This document shows positions 51,891-63,666 of a stretch of DNA of 64,000 bases, one piece after another; position 1 is the stretch's first letter, and each line of letters starts with the position of its first letter. The DNA lies in NCBI RefSeq assembly GCF_018729255.1, contig NZ_CP076060.1:620001-684000 (forward strand). The letters are read 5' to 3'. The notes below the pieces were generated by a model, which did no database searches, was not told where the DNA came from, and was given only the letters and a program-made list of their open reading frames with translations. Origin of the DNA: Cupriavidus sp. EM10. Its GTDB lineage: Bacteria; Pseudomonadota; Gammaproteobacteria; Burkholderiales; Burkholderiaceae. Both the position numbers and the translations under genes were made by a program.

Positions 51891-54199
51891 TCAGAACACG
51901 CGGCCCAGCTGCAGATAGATGTTCCAGACGCCCTTCGGGGCCGCCGCGAAGCCGAAGTAGAGCGGCCCGATCAAGCTGTTGCCCCGATGAACGCACTCGC
52001 GCTGGACTTGTACGGGCCGCTGCCGAAATTGCGCCGCCTGAGCCAGACATCGCCCACTTCCAGGCTGGTGCCGAAAACCGTGGTACGCAGCCCCGGCAGC
52101 GTGAATTCGCGCAGTTCGTTCAGGTAGGTCAGTCGGCCATATAGCAGGTAGTTGCCCGAGAACTGGTCCGGCGCGTAGGCGGACAGCCGCTGGAAGCCGC
52201 CCAGCGTGAAGCCCAGGCCGCCGCTGACGCTGTTGCTGGAGCGATGGTCGTTGTAGGTCATCGCGCCTTCGGCGGCCAGGTTCAGCGTGTGGCGGCCATA
52301 GCTGCCGGCCCACAGCGCCTTGGCGTGGACATCGTCGAAGCTGTTGTCGGTGCCGCCAAACGACAGCTGGTTCACCGCATACAGGTAATAGCCCTTGCGC
52401 GGGAAGAGCGGGTCGTCGAGCTGGTCGATGGTCAGCTGGGCGCGCACCACCGGCTGGCGCACCCGGGCGCTGAACCGGCCGCTGGCCGCGCTGCCGAACA
52501 GGTAGTCCGAGTCGTAGCGCACCTGCTGGTAGTTGGCGCCGACGCGGAACTCGCCCAGGCGGCCGATCGGCAGCCCGAGGTCGACGCCGGCCTGGGCGGT
52601 ATCCACGCGCACGGCCGTCAGCGGGGTGGCGTTGCGCTTGTCGCCGTTGTCCGGGTAGATGTCGACGTGCTTGCGCGCATATTCCAGGTAGGGCGCGATG
52701 TAGAAGCCCAGGCGGTCGAACACGGGCTGGCGCAGCTCGGTATGCCATTTTGCCTGGTTGCTGCCCAGCACGATGTCGTTGCGCCATTCGAGCCCGCCCT
52801 GCGTGAGCCACGGATAGCGATGGCCAAGCTGCAGGTTGAAGGCGCCCTTGCCGTCGAACGTGGTGGACAGGCCAAAGCCGAACAGCAGGAACTGCGGGCC
52901 CCAGGACTTTTCCTGGGCGTCGACCTTGAGCACCGAACGGCCGTTCTCGGTCACCAGTTCCTGGGTCACGCTCTCGAAATCGCCACTGGTCGACAGCTGT
53001 GTGAGGTCGTGGTTGATGGCGGCCGTGTCGTAGCGGTCGCCTTCGCGCACGCGCAGGTACTTGCGCACGTACGACGCCGGAATGCGGCCCGACGTATGCA
53101 CTTCGACGGCATCGACGCGGCGCGGCTCGGCCGTGGCCACGTGGGTGGCGCGTGTCGCGATGTACTGGTCCCACGCCTCGCGCGGCAGCGCCAGCGCTGC
53201 CAGCTGTGGCGCGACGGTACGTGCGGCGGCATAGCCGCGCTCGATACCGTCGCCGGCATGTGAGAAGTCGGTAAACGACAGCGTGCCAAGATCGGGCTCC
53301 AGCAGCACGTCGCGCCGCCCCAGCAGCGCCTTTTGCGCCGCCACGTTCTGGTTGGTCAGGATCGTCACCATCTGCTGCGTGACGGCGGCGGGGGAGTCGA
53401 GCGTGGCCGGATCGTCGAGCGGCGTGGCCACGTTGACGGCGATCACGATGTCGGCACCCATGTCGCGCGCCATCTGCACCGGCAGGTTGCTGACCAGCCC
53501 GCCATCGACCAGCGTGCGGCCGTTCACCGGAAACGGCGCGAACAGGCCCGGCACGGCGGCGCTGGCGCGGATGGCGCGGGGCAGCGAACCGCGGTCCAGC
53601 ACCACGGGCGCGCCCGTGCCCAGGTCGGTGGCAATCGTGCGGAACGGTATCGGCAGGGCGTTGAAGTCGACGTCGCCGGGCCACGCCGACGTCCAGTCCT
53701 GCAGCAGCGTCAGCAGCTTGTTGCCCTGTACCAGGCCGATCGGCAGCTTGACGCCATCCTTGCCCACCCCGGCCGAGATGCCGATCGGGTACTGGAAACT
53801 GTCCTCCCGCAGCGTCTGCGGCAGTTGCGCACGCTCGTTGCGGTCGAACACGATGTCGCTGAGATTGACCCCGGACAGCCGCGTTTCCAGTTCATCGGCG
53901 CCAATGCCGCTGGCATACAGCCCGCCCACCACGGCGCCCATGCTGGTCGCGGCGATGCAGTCCACCGGCACGTGCATCTGCTCCAGCGCCTTCAGCACCC
54001 CGATATGCGCATAGCCGCGCGCCCCGCCGCCCGACAGCACCAGGCCGATGCGCGGCCGGGCGGCCGGGGCGCCATTGTCCGGCGCGGTGCCGCAGGCCGC
54101 GTGGGCAGGCTGCCAGGACAGCAGGCCGATCAGGAACAAAGCGAACAGGACTGCCCAGCCTGGCGGGGCGCGATGCAGCGCAAGGGGGTGGCGAAACAT
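51891..54199 (-). CDS. Patatin-like phospholipase with C-terminal beta-barrel, PlpD/type Vd secretion type (one apparent 1-nt deletion)
   Basis: Start ATG 54199 with a Sec signal (VLFALFLIGLLSWQPAHAAC). The patatin domain follows: oxyanion loop LVLSGGGARGYAHIG, nucleophile ATSMGAVVGG and catalytic Asp in LVDGGLVSNLP. A POTRA-like segment (RVDAVEVHTSGRIPASYVRK) is near residue 330, then a BamA-like 16-strand barrel. One base added at C4 51982-51985 extends the C-terminus to IYLQLGRVF, with the terminal aromatic residue needed for BAM recognition, giving 769 residues. It is likely an outer-membrane-anchored, surface-displayed lipase. Confidence 0.9.
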
Positions 54200-54365
54200 G
54201 ACGGTGACTTCGGAAAAGGCGGACAACGATGGCGAACCCGTCTGCCAACGTCGCAACGGGACTTTTCGTGGACATTGTCGGGGGATGGCCGGCAAAGTGG
54301 CGACCTGGCCGGCCCGGAAGACGAAATTGCGCAACGTACGGGAAAACCCCCATTCAGTCTGCGTC

Positions 54366-54394
54366 TTGAAAACGAAATACCCCGTCCCTATAAT
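54366..54394 (+). promoter_or_regulatory. groESL promoter (-35 TTGAAA, 17 bp, -10 TATAAT)
   Basis: TTGAAA at 54366-54371 and TATAAT at 54389-54394 have an ideal 17-bp spacing, a near-consensus housekeeping promoter. The CTTGAAA element and the C-rich tract before the -10 also suit heat-shock sigma-32, so dual control is possible. The -10 abuts the CIRCE element. The remainder of 54200-54365 holds the divergent patatin 5' region with no motif I recognise. Confidence 0.85.
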
Positions 54395-54420
54395 TAGCAC
54401 TCGCCAGGGAAGAGTGCTAA
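54394..54420. promoter_or_regulatory. CIRCE element (HrcA operator)
   Basis: TTAGCACTC, nine bases, GAGTGCTAA: a perfect 9-9-9 match to the CIRCE consensus. It sits directly on the -10 and start region of groESL, so HrcA would repress transcription until heat stress. The hrcA gene is not in the window. Confidence 0.97.
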
Positions 54421-54539
54421 CAGCAAGGCTGGGCCTCGTCTCCTGCGGTAGATCCAAACTCTGATGGCCGTTGCCGTCCTGCGTCAACAATTGGCCGTCT
54501 TGTGATTTAAAACTCACTTTTTTGTACTTAGGAGTCAGT

Positions 54540-54830
54540 ATGAACCTGCGTCCTCTGCACGACCGTGTGATCGTGAAGCGTCTGGACAACGAAACCAAGA
54601 CCGCGTCCGGCATCGTGATTCCCGACAATGCAGCCGAGAAGCCGGATCAAGGCGAAGTGCTCGCCATTGGCCCGGGCAAGAAGGATGACAAGGGCAACAA
54701 CATTGCCCTCGACGTGAAGGTGGGTGACCGCGTGCTGTTCGGCAAGTATGCCGGCCAGGGCGTGAAGGTGGATGGCCAGGAACTGCTGGTCATGCGCGAA
54801 GAAGACATCATGGCCGTCGTCAACAAGTAA
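54540..54830 (+). CDS. groES: Co-chaperonin GroES
   Basis: 96 residues, the usual GroES length. It starts [20 protein letters not shown] with AGGAG just upstream. It contains the mobile loop [20 protein letters not shown] (about residues 18-36) that docks on GroEL, and ends [10 protein letters not shown]. It caps the GroEL ring during folding. First gene of groESL under CIRCE control. Confidence 0.98.
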
Positions 54831-54877
54831 TCGACGCCTGTCTTTACCTGTCCCACCGGACATACCCAGATTCCTGA

Positions 54878-56571
<1,694 letters not shown>

Positions 56572-56613
56572 ATCACGCCGGACTGCCGGGCCAGACGGCC
56601 TGACTGTCAAAAA

Positions 56614-56650
56614 CCCCCGAGGGCGGCAAGCCCTCGGGGGTTTTTGTTTT
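56614..56650 (+). terminator. Intrinsic terminator of groESL
   Basis: An 11-bp perfect stem CCCCCGAGGGC/GCCCTCGGGGG with the loop GGCAA, followed by TTTTTGTTTT, 42 bp after the groEL stop. On the opposite strand it is preceded by AAAA-poor sequence, so it works mainly for groESL. Confidence 0.96.
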
Positions 56651-56683
56651 TGGATGTTCAGCGATTGATTACCGGCATGTTTT

Positions 56684-56812
56684 CTCCCCTCTCCCGCAAG
56701 GCGGGAGAGGGGCAGGGGAGAGGGCCCGGCGGTTCAAATTGCGACATGTCGGCAAGCAGAGCCTCGATGCCCTCACCCCCAACCCCTCTCCCACTGCATG
56801 GGAGAGGGGAGC
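56684..56812. repeat. Composite palindromic repeat (REPIN-like pair)
   Basis: CTCCCCTCTCCCGCAAGG/CGGGAGAGGGG at the left. CCCTCACCCCCAACCCC and TCTCCCACTGCATGGGAGAGGGGAGC lie at the right, inverted. The centre contains GTCGGCAAGCAG, also present in the copy at 33807-33936. It lies between the groESL terminator and the phosphoesterase stop. Confidence 0.88.
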
Positions 56813-56825
56813 CGAACATCGACAA

Positions 56826-57614
56826 TCAAACCTCCACGACTTTCCCCCAGTCGAACACGGCGTTCTCGGGCACGCCGGTGCGGCGCGAGATATAGCCGCG
56901 CGGGTTGCAGACCACGCGGGTGTTGTCGATCCGGTAGTCGAAGCTGGTATGGGTGTGGCCGTGCACCCAGAGGTCGGCCTGGGCCACCAGATCGGGGCGC
57001 CGCGAGATGAAGCCGGCGGAGACGATGTCGTGGGCATAGCGCGCGTCGAGGCTGCCGAGGTCGGGGCCGTGGTGGGTGACCACCACGGTCTTGCCGTCGA
57101 ACGGCTGCGCCAGCTTGTCGGCCAGCCAGGCCGTGGCGGCGCGGTGGCGGGCGAGCGCGTCGGCGGGTGTGTACGGGCGGGGCTGGCCGTCGTCGCCGGC
57201 GGTGGCGATCAGCCGGTGGTCGACCATCACTTTGGCGCAGGCCGCCATGGCTTCGTCGATCCTGTTCTCGCCGTAGAGCGCGTAGTCGGTCCACCACGTG
57301 GTGCCGATCACGCGCACCGGGCCGCCCGGGGCATCGGCGAATTCCGCCACCGATCCATTGAGCAGCGTCACGTTGCCCGATTCGGCGGCGCCTGCGTCCA
57401 TCAGGCGGTCTACCGTATCGAACGCGCTCTCGTAGTACTCGTGGTTGCCCGGCACATAGACCACCGGCCCGTCGAACGCGCGCGCGGCCCAATCGATGCC
57501 GTCGCGGCCGTTGGCGATGTCGCCGGCCAGGATGACCAGGTCGGCCGCGCATGGCGGCACGGTTTCCGGGGTGTGATGTTCCAGGTGAATGTCGCTGAGG
57601 ACGCGTAGTTTCAT
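56826..57614 (-). CDS. Cytosolic metallophosphoesterase (calcineurin-like)
   Basis: 262 residues from ATG 57614 (GGGAG upstream). It has all five metal motifs: LSDIHLEHH, LAGDIANG, VPGNHEYY, VTHHGPD and VHGHTHTS. No signal peptide is present, so it is cytoplasmic. The dinuclear-metal phosphoesterase activity is clear by family, but the substrate is unknown. It stands alone between groEL and the Tad genes, bounded by palindromic repeats on both sides. Confidence 0.9.
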   Translation of the reverse strand: MKLRVLSDIHLEHHTPETVPPCAADLVILAGDIANGRDGIDWAARAFDGPVVYVPGNHEYYESAFDTVDRLMDAGAAESGNVTLLNGSVAEFADAPGGPVRVIGTTWWTDYALYGENRIDEAMAACAKVMVDHRLIATAGDDGQPRPYTPADALARHRAATAWLADKLAQPFDGKTVVVTHHGPDLGSLDARYAHDIVSAGFISRRPDLVAQADLWVHGHTHTSFDYRIDNTRVVCNPRGYISRRTGVPENAVFDWGKVVEV

Positions 57615-57674
57615 GGAGACTCCCGCTGGCGGCATCGCTGGCCGCGATATGGGATTGTCCCATGAGTGCCGCCC

Positions 57675-57714
57675 GTGCGGCCCCTCTCCGGCATCAGACC
57701 GGAGAGGGCGCACG
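57675..57714. repeat. Diverged palindromic repeat / possible terminator hairpin
   Basis: GTGCGGCCCCTCTCCGG, loop CATCAGA, then CCGGAGAGGGCGCAC: a long stem downstream of the last Tad gene. It is related to the CCCTCTCC repeat family but with different arms. It may end the tad transcript, although no T run follows. Confidence 0.7.
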
Positions 57715-57768
57715 GTCCCCCGTCGGCAAGCGTGAGGGCGCCGCATCCGCCCGGCGCCCCAATGTCGG

Positions 57769-59082
57769 CTATTGCGAGATGCGCAGGATTTCCGAAGCCA
57801 GCTTCGAGAAGCACGGGCGCAGGTCGTTGATGGTGGCCGCGTAGCAGTAGATGCCCGTGGGCTGGTTTTTGTTGTAGCCGGTTGCGTCGGCCGTGTTGGC
57901 CATGCGCTTGAGCAGGTCGGAGTCCAGGCTGCCGGCGCCGGTGCCGTTGCCGCCCAGCCCGAGCGTGAAGATATAGACGCCCTGGTCGCGCAGCGACGAC
58001 GTCATGGCCAGCGGGACGTTGTAGGCCGCATTGGCGACATTGGTCGCGTTGTACGTGGCGGACACCGTCCTGGGGCCGCTGCCAACGATCTTGAACTCGG
58101 TATCCGAGGCGGAGTGCGCCGTGTAGTAGGCCGGCATCTGGGCGGGAGACTTGTTGCAGCTGCCGCTTGTGAGCGAGGTGTCCTGCTCGTCGATCGCATA
58201 GTAGGCGTCAAGGCTGCCCCGGTCCGTATCCGCCATGATGCCGCCGGTGCAGGTCTTGTTGTTCGTGGTGGTGTAGGCAGCCGCTATCGTATTGGGCAAG
58301 CCGTCGGAGAAGAACACGATCACGCGCAGGCTGGAGCGGTTCAGCTGGGGGATGTTGTTGAGCTGCGCACGCGCCTGCCAGAGGCCTTCGGCATAGTTGG
58401 TATTGCCGCCGTTGTCCAGGCCGGTGATCCTGGTCTGCATGGCCGGCCGGTCGAAGCCGCGCGTCGTCGTCCGGATGGCGATGTCCGCGACCGCGCCGGA
58501 CGAGAAATGCACCAGCCCCACGCGGTCCGTCGACGGGCTGAACTGGTTCAGGAAGCTGTTGGCGTTGGTGCGCACCGTGCTCCAGACCCTGCTCATCGAC
58601 CCCGACGAATCGATCACGAAGATCATGTCCAGGTCCTTGCGAATCGTCGTCGACGTGGCGGCCACGGACACGTTGTTGAAGCCGAGCACCTTCATCATGG
58701 TCAGCGGCATCGTGGCCGTAGCCGAAACGCCAATCGTGACCTTGCCCTGGTCGAACGTGACGCTCGGCGTATTGAGCGTGGCGGTGTTCTTCAGGTAGCC
58801 GGCGCCGAAGTTGGCGTTGAAAAAGTCGTTGGCGGCCTGCCGCGCCGCGGCTGTCTGGTCGGCCTGCGTGTTGCCATTGGTGACGGCGCGCGCGGCGGCC
58901 ACGGCGGCGGAATCCACCGCCGCATTCAGGCGCGCCTTGGTCATGTACGCCATGCCGCCGTCGATGCCCAGCCCCACCACGCCGACCAGCCCGATCATCA
59001 GGACGGCAGCAATAATCGTGATCTGGCCGCGCTGGCGCGAAGGCCGTCCGGGCAATCGCATCGGAATTCGTCCAGTTCTCAT
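57769..59082 (-). CDS. tadG: TadG-like protein with von Willebrand factor A domain
   Basis: 437 residues; GGAGAG 4 nt ahead of ATG 59082. The N-terminal prepilin-like hydrophobic segment (RGQITIIAAVLMIGLVGVVGLGIDGG, split here) is the Tad pseudopilin-type signal. A VWA domain begins near residue 155 with the MIDAS motif FVIDSSGSM, then VGLVHFSSG and VIVFFSDGLP. Two pairs of Cys in the second half suggest disulfides in the periplasm. It is the last gene of the tad operon in this window and may act in adhesion or pilus assembly. Confidence 0.88.
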   Translation of the reverse strand: MRTGRIPMRLPGRPSRQRGQITIIAAVLMIGLVGVVGLGIDGGMAYMTKARLNAAVDSAAVAAARAVTNGNTQADQTAAARQAANDFFNANFGAGYLKNTATLNTPSVTFDQGKVTIGVSATATMPLTMMKVLGFNNVSVAATSTTIRKDLDMIFVIDSSGSMSRVWSTVRTNANSFLNQFSPSTDRVGLVHFSSGAVADIAIRTTTRGFDRPAMQTRITGLDNGGNTNYAEGLWQARAQLNNIPQLNRSSLRVIVFFSDGLPNTIAAAYTTTNNKTCTGGIMADTDRGSLDAYYAIDEQDTSLTSGSCNKSPAQMPAYYTAHSASDTEFKIVGSGPRTVSATYNATNVANAAYNVPLAMTSSLRDQGVYIFTLGLGGNGTGAGSLDSDLLKRMANTADATGYNKNQPTGIYCYAATINDLRPCFSKLASEILRISQ

Positions 59083-59102
59083 GATGCTCTCCTTCACGCG
59101 GC

Positions 59103-59753
59103 TCAGAAGATCGTGGCCGAATAGAGATTGGGACCCAGCGTCGGCATCTTGAGCACGCCCATCGTCAGGCCCTGGAAGAACATGTCGAAGCTGTACCAGC
59201 TCTCCACCACGTAGATCACCTGGCCGTCGGTCAGCTTGCCCGTCATCGCGTTGGCCGTCGGCGAAGTCGTGCCCGCCGATGGCAGGTTCTTGCACGACCC
59301 GTCGCTGCTGCTGTAGCTGCCGCAGCCATACACCTTGCTGCCCGGCGTGTTGCCGCCGACGCCCCAACCGTCGGTCCAGCGGTACTGTTCCAGCACGATG
59401 TTGCGGACCGTGCAATTTGTGCCGCTTTTGTTGCAGTTCTCGGCGTTGCCCATGACCTTGGTGATGTAGATCATGCCGCGCTGGGCCATGTTCAGCGGCG
59501 GCGTGGTCTGCGCCAGCGAATCCATGATGGTCTGCGGCAGCTGGCTGGTGCGCGACGCCAGGCTGGCGCCTTCGCGCGTCAGGTTGGTCAGGATCAGGTT
59601 GGCCTGGATGGCGCGCGCGAAGTCGATCACGGGCAGCGTCAGGAAGATGAAGATCGGCAGCAGGATGCCGAACTCGATGACGGCGATGCCGTGCATCCGG
59701 GTTCGCTTGGCGCCACGGCGGCGCGGTTGGGTGCGATGGTTCCTGGCGATCAT
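59103..59753 (-). CDS. TadE/TadF-type minor pseudopilin
   Basis: 216 residues. A basic N-terminus followed by HGIAVIEFGILLPIFIFLTL (Glu at the +5-like position after the processing Gly) is the TadV-cleaved pseudopilin signal. Further features are NLILTNLTREGASLASR and four or five cysteines in the extracellular part. It lies between tadE and tadG in the same operon, 21 bp from tadG. I call it TadF-like, but TadE/F are hard to separate without alignment. Confidence 0.87.
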   Translation of the reverse strand: MIARNHRTQPRRRGAKRTRMHGIAVIEFGILLPIFIFLTLPVIDFARAIQANLILTNLTREGASLASRTSQLPQTIMDSLAQTTPPLNMAQRGMIYITKVMGNAENCNKSGTNCTVRNIVLEQYRWTDGWGVGGNTPGSKVYGCGSYSSSDGSCKNLPSAGTTSPTANAMTGKLTDGQVIYVVESWYSFDMFFQGLTMGVLKMPTLGPNLYSATIF

Positions 59754-59780
59754 GGCTGGCCTCGCGTGGGATTGGGTTGG

Positions 59781-60254
59781 CTAGAACGCTTCGTTGCGCA
59801 TGGTGGCGGCCACGCTGAAGCGATACTTGCCGCCCGTGGACTGGTAGAAAGCCGCCACCACGGGCGTCAGCAGCGGCCAGTCGCAGGTGACCTGGATCAC
59901 GACGATGTCGCCGGCGCTGCCGAACATGCCGGCGCCGCCGCTGGACTGGGACGTGCCGTTGACCCAGGTCGCCACCTTGGCGTTGGACATCGTGTAGACC
60001 CCCAGCGAACTGCTGCGGATCTTGTCCAGCACGGCGTTGTAGCGGCTGCCCTGGGCATCCAGGCCGCTCTGGCCTGTGACGGCGTAGCGGGCGCCTTCGC
60101 GCACGGCGTACTGCATCGTCAGGTTGGCCCACATCATGGCGCCGAAGTCGACGATCGAGAACAGCAGCAGGAAGAAGATTGGCGCCACCAGGGCGAACTC
60201 CACCGCGCTGGCGCCACGCTGGCGGCCGGGTGCGGACTTGCGGATGCGCGGCAT
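59781..60254 (-). CDS. tadE: TadE-type minor pseudopilin
   Basis: 157 residues. RQRGASAVEFALVAPIFFLL, followed by IVDFGAMMW, is the standard TadE prepilin-like signal (cleavage after Gly, Glu at +5), and NLTMQYAVREGARYAVTGQ follows. It is processed by the TadV peptidase and helps pilus biogenesis. The ATG at 60254 is 16 bp after tadC. Confidence 0.9.
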   Translation of the reverse strand: MPRIRKSAPGRQRGASAVEFALVAPIFFLLLFSIVDFGAMMWANLTMQYAVREGARYAVTGQSGLDAQGSRYNAVLDKIRSSSLGVYTMSNAKVATWVNGTSQSSGGAGMFGSAGDIVVIQVTCDWPLLTPVVAAFYQSTGGKYRFSVAATMRNEAF

Positions 60255-60269
60255 GATTGTTCTCCCTGT

Positions 60270-61223
60270 TCAGCCCTGGCTCATCATGAACGGCATCAGC
60301 GACCGGTAGAACTGCAGGGCCGGCGAGCCAAGCAGCACCACCATCAGCGACGGGAAGATGAAGAAGATCAGCGGGAACAGCAGCTTCACGGCGATCTTGG
60401 CGGCGCGTTCCTCGGCGCGCTGGCGGCGCCGCGTGCGCAGGGTATCGGCCTGCACGCGCAGCGACTCGGCGATGCTGGTGCCGAAGCGGTCTGCCTGGAT
60501 CAGCATGCTGGACAGCATGTCGACGTCTTCCACGGCCGTGCGCAGGGCCAGGTTGCGCAGCGCCTTTTCCCGCGACAGCCCGGCGCGCAGTTCCAGCACC
60601 AGCAGCTCCAGTTCGTCGCAGATGGCCGACCCGCCGCCGGCGCGCAGTTCTTCCACCACCTTCAGCAGCGCGGCGTCGAGCGCCAGGCCGGCTTCCACGC
60701 AGACCGTGATCAGGTCCAGCGCATCGGGGAACGATTCGAAGATTTCCTGCTTGCGCTGGGCGATGCGCCGCCGCAGCATCAGATCAGGCAGGTAGAAGCC
60801 TACGATGGCCGCCGCCAGCAGGGCCGTGGGCAGCAGGCGCGGGTTATCCGCACTCAGCACGCCGGCCGTGGCCAGGAACAGCACGGCCGGGAACGTCAGC
60901 GCCAGCGCCGTCTTGGCGGCGAAGTACAGCGGGATGGCCGAAGGATTGCGCCAGCCGGCGTTCATGAAGCGCGTGCGCAGCGTGGAGTTGTCCCAGCCAT
61001 CCTTGGGCACGGCCAGCCGGGCCAGCGGGCGGGATACCCGCACGGCGCGCTGCAGCCATTCGTCCTGCAGCGCGGGTGCCTGGACTTCTTCGGCCGGCGC
61101 CTGGGAGGCCTGGGTAATGCGCCGGCGGATGGCGCTGGGCTGGGCCAGCAGCATCACGGCCAGCGCGGCGCCGAAGGTCAGCACGAAGGTCAGCAGCAGA
61201 AGCAGGATTTGCCCGGTGTTCAT
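60270..61223 (-). CDS. tadC: Tad inner-membrane platform protein TadC (T2SSF domain)
   Basis: 317 residues; GAGGAG upstream of ATG 61223. N-terminal TM helix (ILLLLLTFVLTFGAALAVMLL), a second TM pair near residues 105-145, then the T2SSF four-helix domain (FPDALDLITVCVEAGLALDA, with DVDMLSSMLIQADRFGTSIAE), and a C-terminal TM pair (LFPLIFFIFPSLMVVLLG). It pairs with TadB as the membrane platform for the TadA ATPase. Confidence 0.92.
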   Translation of the reverse strand: MNTGQILLLLLTFVLTFGAALAVMLLAQPSAIRRRITQASQAPAEEVQAPALQDEWLQRAVRVSRPLARLAVPKDGWDNSTLRTRFMNAGWRNPSAIPLYFAAKTALALTFPAVLFLATAGVLSADNPRLLPTALLAAAIVGFYLPDLMLRRRIAQRKQEIFESFPDALDLITVCVEAGLALDAALLKVVEELRAGGGSAICDELELLVLELRAGLSREKALRNLALRTAVEDVDMLSSMLIQADRFGTSIAESLRVQADTLRTRRRQRAEERAAKIAVKLLFPLIFFIFPSLMVVLLGSPALQFYRSLMPFMMSQG

Positions 61224-61233
61224 GATGCGCTCC

Positions 61234-62211
61234 TCAGACGTGGATCCGTACCAGCCGCTGCATCCACAACAGCCCCACCGCCATCAGCGCCAGGGCGTAG
61301 CCGACGATCCAGGGGCCGACCGGATCCTCGGCCAGCGGCTCAAGGAATTCCGGATTCACCAGGTACATGGCGCCCGCCACGCCGAACGGCAGCAGCGCGA
61401 GGATGACCCCCGACAGCCGCCCCTCCGCCGACAGCACGCGCACATGGCCCATCAGCTTCATGCGCTCGCGGATGATCTGGCTGACGTTGCCGAGGATCTC
61501 GGCCAGGTTGCCGCCCGACTCGCGCTGGATCAGCACCGCGATCACCAGGTAGCGCAGATCGGGCAGCGGCACGCGCTCGGCCAGCGCGCCCAGGGCGTCG
61601 TGCATCGACGTGCCGAAGTTGATCTCGTCGAACGTGGTGCGGAATTCGGCGCCGAGCGGATCGGGCAGTTCTTCGCCCGCCATGTCCAGCGCGCTGGAGA
61701 ACGAATGCCCGGCACGCAGCGCGCGGCTGATCATGTCCGCGGCTTCGGGCAACTGCATTTCGATGCGCATCAGGCGGCGCTGGCGTGCGCGGCGCACCCA
61801 GAGCGCCGGCATGGGCAGCCACGCGACCGCGCACACGGCGACCGGAATCCCGGGCAGGTCCAGCAGGCGGCCGGTGATCCATAGCGCCGCCGGGGGCAGC
61901 AGCGTCATCGTCACGAAGACCGAGACCGTCCAGTGCAGCCCGGACTGGCGCAGGATGCGTTCCAGGGCGTCGCTGTGCGGCAGGCGGCGCAGCACGGCGG
62001 TCATGAAGGGCGTCCGGGCCAGCGCGCGCGCCTTCATGATCGACGCCGCGGCTTCGTCCTGCCACGGCGTCGAGGCCACGGCGCGCAGGCGGTTGCCGAA
62101 GCGGCGCGCTGCCGGGCTGTGCCGGCGCTGCCACCATTGGTAGCCCACCGTGGCCGCCATCACGATGGTCACGAACAGGCAGGCGCCGAAGGCGATGAGG
62201 GTGCGGTCCAT
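61234..62211 (-). CDS. tadB: Tad inner-membrane platform protein TadB (T2SSF domain)
   Basis: 325 residues from ATG 62211. A TM helix at residues 4-24, a further TM pair near 95-140, then the T2SSF domain (LPEAADMISRALRAGHSFSSA, split here; EFRTTFDEINFGTSMHDAL; AVLIQRESGGNLAEILGNVS). The C-terminal helix is IVGYALALMAVGLLWMQRL. It lies directly between tadA and tadC. Confidence 0.92.
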   Translation of the reverse strand: MDRTLIAFGACLFVTIVMAATVGYQWWQRRHSPAARRFGNRLRAVASTPWQDEAAASIMKARALARTPFMTAVLRRLPHSDALERILRQSGLHWTVSVFVTMTLLPPAALWITGRLLDLPGIPVAVCAVAWLPMPALWVRRARQRRLMRIEMQLPEAADMISRALRAGHSFSSALDMAGEELPDPLGAEFRTTFDEINFGTSMHDALGALAERVPLPDLRYLVIAVLIQRESGGNLAEILGNVSQIIRERMKLMGHVRVLSAEGRLSGVILALLPFGVAGAMYLVNPEFLEPLAEDPVGPWIVGYALALMAVGLLWMQRLVRIHV

Positions 62212-62239
62212 GATGGTTCTCCGGGTGCCGTGCCGCTTG

Positions 62240-63649
62240 CTAGACGTCGAACCGCACCGAAGGCTCGTAGAGCCGCTCGGGCACCGACAGGCCGAAGGCC
62301 TGCAGCCGGTCGGAAAACTGCGGCCGCACGCCGGTGGCGCAGAAGTAGCCCTTGACTCGCCCTTCGGCATCTACGCCGGTGCGCTTGAACGTGAAGATCT
62401 CCTGCATGTTGACCACTTCGCTTTCCATGCCGGTGACTTCCTGGATGCTCATCAGCTTGCGCCGGCCATCGGACAGCCGCGACACCTGCAGGATCACGGT
62501 GATGGCCGACGTGATCTGCTGGCGCATGGTGCGCGGCGGCAGCGACAGCCCCGCCATGCTGACCATGTTTTCCAGCCGCGTCAGCGCATCGCGCGGGGTG
62601 TTGGCGTGGATGGTGGCCAGCGAGCCTTCGTGGCCGGTGTTCATGGCGTGCAGCATGTCCAGCGCCTCGGCGCCGCGCACTTCGCCCAGGATGATCCGGT
62701 CGGGGCGCATCCGCAGCGCGTTGCGCACCAGCGACCGCTGCGTGATTTCGCCCCGGTTCTCGATGTTGGGCGGCCGCGTTTCCAGCCGCAGCACGTGGTC
62801 CTGGCGCAGCTGCAGTTCGGCGGCATCCTCGATGGTGACGATGCGCTCGCTCTCGGGGATGAAGCCGGACAGGATGTTCAGCATCGTGGTCTTGCCGCTG
62901 CCGGTGCCGCCCGAGATCAGGATATTGAGCTTGGCCCTGACCATGGCCTCGATCAGCTGCGCCATCGGCGGGGTCAGCGTCTGCAGTTCCACCAGGTCCT
63001 TGACCATCAGGGGATTCACGGCGAAGCGCCGGATCGACAGCAGCGGGCCGTCCACCGCGGACGGCGGGATGATGGCGTTGATGCGCGAGCCGTCGGGCAG
63101 GCGCGCATCGACCATCGGGCTCGATTCGTCGACCCGCCGGCCCACGCGCGACACCATCTTGTCGATCACCTTCATCAGGTGTGCATCGTCCTGGAACGTG
63201 ACGTCGGTCAGTTCCAGCCTGCCGCGCCGTTCCACGTACACCTTGCTGGCCGTGTTGACGAGGATGTCGGAGACGGTGGGGTCGGCCAGCAGCGGCTCCA
63301 GCGGGCCGTAGCCGAGCATTTCGTCGCGCACGTCGGACACCAGCCGGCGGCGCTCGGCCTCGTTGAGCGGAATGTTGCGCTCGTCGACGATGCGTTCCAC
63401 CAGGATGGCCAGTTCCCGTTTCACCTGCTCCGGCGTCAGGCGCTGCAGCTTCTCCAGTTCCACGCGTTCGATGATGGCGGCGTGGATGTCCATCTTGAGC
63501 TGCTGGTAGGCGGCGGTGGCACCGCCCGCGGCGGCGCGGTCAGCGCCGCGCTCGCCGGTTCGATCGGCGGGGCGATCGGACAGGCGGTCGTTGATGCGTT
63601 CCGGGACGGCCTCGCCGGCTTTCTCGAACAGTTGGGCACGCAGGGACAT
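62240..63649 (-). CDS. tadA: Tad pilus ATPase TadA/CpaF
   Basis: 469 residues; GGAG 7 nt ahead of ATG 63649. The CpaF-type N-terminal domain is followed by Walker [15 protein letters not shown] near residue 245, Asp box [12 protein letters not shown], Walker [21 protein letters not shown] and His box [19 protein letters not shown]. It powers Flp pilus assembly. The charged Arg/Asp/Ala segment at about 15-45 is probably disordered. Confidence 0.95.
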   Translation of the reverse strand: MSLRAQLFEKAGEAVPERINDRLSDRPADRTGERGADRAAAGGATAAYQQLKMDIHAAIIERVELEKLQRLTPEQVKRELAILVERIVDERNIPLNEAERRRLVSDVRDEMLGYGPLEPLLADPTVSDILVNTASKVYVERRGRLELTDVTFQDDAHLMKVIDKMVSRVGRRVDESSPMVDARLPDGSRINAIIPPSAVDGPLLSIRRFAVNPLMVKDLVELQTLTPPMAQLIEAMVRAKLNILISGGTGSGKTTMLNILSGFIPESERIVTIEDAAELQLRQDHVLRLETRPPNIENRGEITQRSLVRNALRMRPDRIILGEVRGAEALDMLHAMNTGHEGSLATIHANTPRDALTRLENMVSMAGLSLPPRTMRQQITSAITVILQVSRLSDGRRKLMSIQEVTGMESEVVNMQEIFTFKRTGVDAEGRVKGYFCATGVRPQFSDRLQAFGLSVPERLYEPSVRFDV

Positions 63650-63666
63650 GGCGGTTCTCCGATCGG

